From NCBI GenBank assembly GCA_002309375.1, contig DBXK01000012.1:28185-36377 (forward strand): 8,193 nucleotides of DNA, given 5' to 3'. The first letter of the stretch is position 1. The number at the start of each line of letters is the position of its first letter. This document shows positions 6,480 to 8,193 of the stretch, piece by piece. The notes beneath the pieces are model-generated. The model worked only from the letters and a program-made list of their open reading frames with translations. It was not told the origin of the DNA and ran no database searches. Source of the DNA: Christensenella sp. UBA1214. GTDB taxonomy: Bacteria; Bacillota; Clostridia; Christensenellales; CAG-138. The position numbers were made by a program, and so were the translations under genes.

Positions 6480-7502
6480 TTGAAAACAAGCGATTTTTAC
6501 TATGACCTGCCGAAGGAACTGATCGCTCAGTCCCCGGCCGCGGTGCGCTCAGGCTCCCGCCTGCTGGTCTATAACAGAAAAACGAAGCAGATCGAAGACC
6601 GCATTTTTTCGGATATCATCGATTACCTGAACCCCGGCGACGTGCTCGTGCGCAACACGACGCGCGTTATTCCCGCCCGCCTTTACGGAAAGCGCGAGGG
6701 CACAGGCGGGCAGATGGAATTCCTGCTTTTGAAGCGGCTCGATGAAAGGCACTGGGAGTGCCTTGTCAAGCCCGGGCGCAAGGCGCTGCCGGGCAGGACC
6801 TTCGATATCAACGAAGAGCTCAGCGCGACCGTCACGGAATGCCTGCCGGACGGCAACCGCATCATCTGCCTCAATTACGACGGCATTTTCGAGGAGATCC
6901 TCGACCGCGCGGGCGAAGTGCCGCTGCCGCCGTACATCACCGAAAAGCTCGAGGACAAATCCCGCTACCAGACCGTTTACGCCCATGAAAACGGCTCCGC
7001 CGCCGCGCCGACGGCGGGACTGCACTTCACGGACGAGCTGCTCGGGAGGATCGCGGAAAAGGGCATCGATATCGTGGACGTGCTGCTGCACGTCGGCCTC
7101 GGCACCTTCCGCCCCGTTTCGGTCGAAAATATTGAGGAGCATCACATGCACTCCGAGTATTATTGCTGCACGGAAGAAGCTGCCGCGCGCATCAATGCCG
7201 CAAGAAAGGCCGGGGGAAGGATCATCGCCGTCGGCACGACCAGCTGCCGCACGCTCGAAAGCATCACCGATGACGAGGGCGTCGTGCACGCGGGCAGCGG
7301 CAATACGGAGATCTTCATCACTCCGGGCTACCGCTTCAAGGCCGTCGACGCGCTGATCACGAATTTCCATCTTCCGGAATCGACGCTTCTGATGCTCATC
7401 AGCGCCTTCTCCTCAAGGGAAGAGGTCATGCGCATCTACAAGCACGCCGTCGAGGAGCGCTACCGCTTCTTTTCCTTCGGCGACGCATCATTCTTTATCT
7501 GA
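6480..7502 (+). CDS. queA: S-adenosylmethionine:tRNA ribosyltransferase-isomerase
   Basis: QueA transfers the ribosyl part of S-adenosylmethionine to preQ1 at position 34 of GUN-anticodon tRNAs (Asp, Asn, His, Tyr) and isomerises it to epoxyqueuosine. At 340 residues it is the usual length (B. subtilis about 342). Conserved blocks in order are: MKTSDFYYDLPKELIAQ at the start; RVIPARLYG (62-70); GEVPLPPYI (145-153); YQTVYA (163-168); GSAAAPTAGLHFT (172-184); LLHVGLGTFRPV (202-213); HMHSEYY (222-228); VGTTSCRTLE (251-260); TNFHLPESTLLML (294-306); YRFFSFGDA (328-336). The protein starts at TTG, where the family motif MKTSDF begins. Position 300 is Glu in PEST where many family members have Lys (PKST), a mild change. 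It lies 21 nt before tgt, the enzyme acting just before it in the pathway. The assignment is very secure. Confidence 0.97.
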   Translation: MKTSDFYYDLPKELIAQSPAAVRSGSRLLVYNRKTKQIEDRIFSDIIDYLNPGDVLVRNTTRVIPARLYGKREGTGGQMEFLLLKRLDERHWECLVKPGRKALPGRTFDINEELSATVTECLPDGNRIICLNYDGIFEEILDRAGEVPLPPYITEKLEDKSRYQTVYAHENGSAAAPTAGLHFTDELLGRIAEKGIDIVDVLLHVGLGTFRPVSVENIEEHHMHSEYYCCTEEAAARINAARKAGGRIIAVGTTSCRTLESITDDEGVVHAGSGNTEIFITPGYRFKAVDALITNFHLPESTLLMLISAFSSREEVMRIYKHAVEERYRFFSFGDASFFI

Positions 7503-7508
7503 TCGAAC

Positions 7509-7514
7509 AAAGGA
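7509..7514 (+). promoter_or_regulatory. Ribosome binding site of tgt
   Basis: AAAGGA lies 9 nt before the ATG at 7524 in the 21-nt gap after queA. No hairpin or promoter-like pair is seen in this gap, which supports co-transcription. Confidence 0.7.
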
Positions 7515-7523
7515 TTTTTTGAA

Positions 7524-8193
<670 letters not shown>

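Noticed and set aside
6549..7370. Minus-strand open frame of 273 codons opposite queA
   Set aside because: It overlaps a full set of conserved QueA motifs on the other strand and has no own family features.
7503..7523. Possible preQ1 riboswitch before tgt
   Set aside because: The gap is only 21 nt and holds just the ribosome binding site. The 10-nt gap before queA is also too short.

Overview
The window is an ordinary, gene-dense piece of bacterial chromosome. GC content looks to be in the mid-to-high fifties by eye. It has strong AGGAGG-type ribosome binding sites, sigma-70/sigma-A type promoters with 17-18 bp spacers, and compact intrinsic terminators. The strong Shine-Dalgarno sites, a B. 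subtilis-sized pyrimidine-nucleoside phosphorylase and queA, and a TTG start suggest Bacillota, perhaps an uncultured Clostridia-like lineage. That is an inference from style, because no phylogenetic marker was compared.

Layout. Bases 1-38 hold the last 11 codons of an unidentified plus-strand gene, closed by a terminator at about 51-83. Directly behind it a promoter (87-115) drives a single-gene unit encoding an integral-membrane acyltransferase of the acyltransferase_3 family (147-1442). This gene converges on a minus-strand gene for a HerA/FtsK-like P-loop ATPase of the DUF853 (E. coli YjgR) family (1512-3077), and a strong hairpin lies between them (1471-1498). The region 3078-3300 is a divergent promoter region, with the ATPase promoter on the minus strand and the glmS promoter on the plus strand. 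From 3301 to the right edge runs a tightly spaced plus-strand gene set: glmS, pyrimidine-nucleoside phosphorylase (pdp), queA and tgt. The gaps are 28, 10 and 21 nt, and tgt is cut by the window end.

How the genes work together. GlmS makes glucosamine-6-phosphate for peptidoglycan and other amino sugars. Pdp releases (deoxy)ribose-1-phosphate from pyrimidine nucleosides. Tgt and QueA are two consecutive enzymes of queuosine tRNA modification: Tgt inserts preQ1 at the wobble G34, and QueA converts it to epoxyqueuosine. queA-tgt is a classical pair; finding it behind glmS and pdp is less usual and suggests simple co-transcription from the glmS promoter. The acyltransferase probably modifies a surface polysaccharide or glycolipid, and the ATPase has no established role.

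I saw no mobile element, CRISPR array, tRNA or rRNA. The space upstream of glmS is too short and too crowded with promoters to hold a glmS ribozyme. I found no convincing previously undescribed system. The points worth a second look are gene order, promoter architecture and start-site choices.
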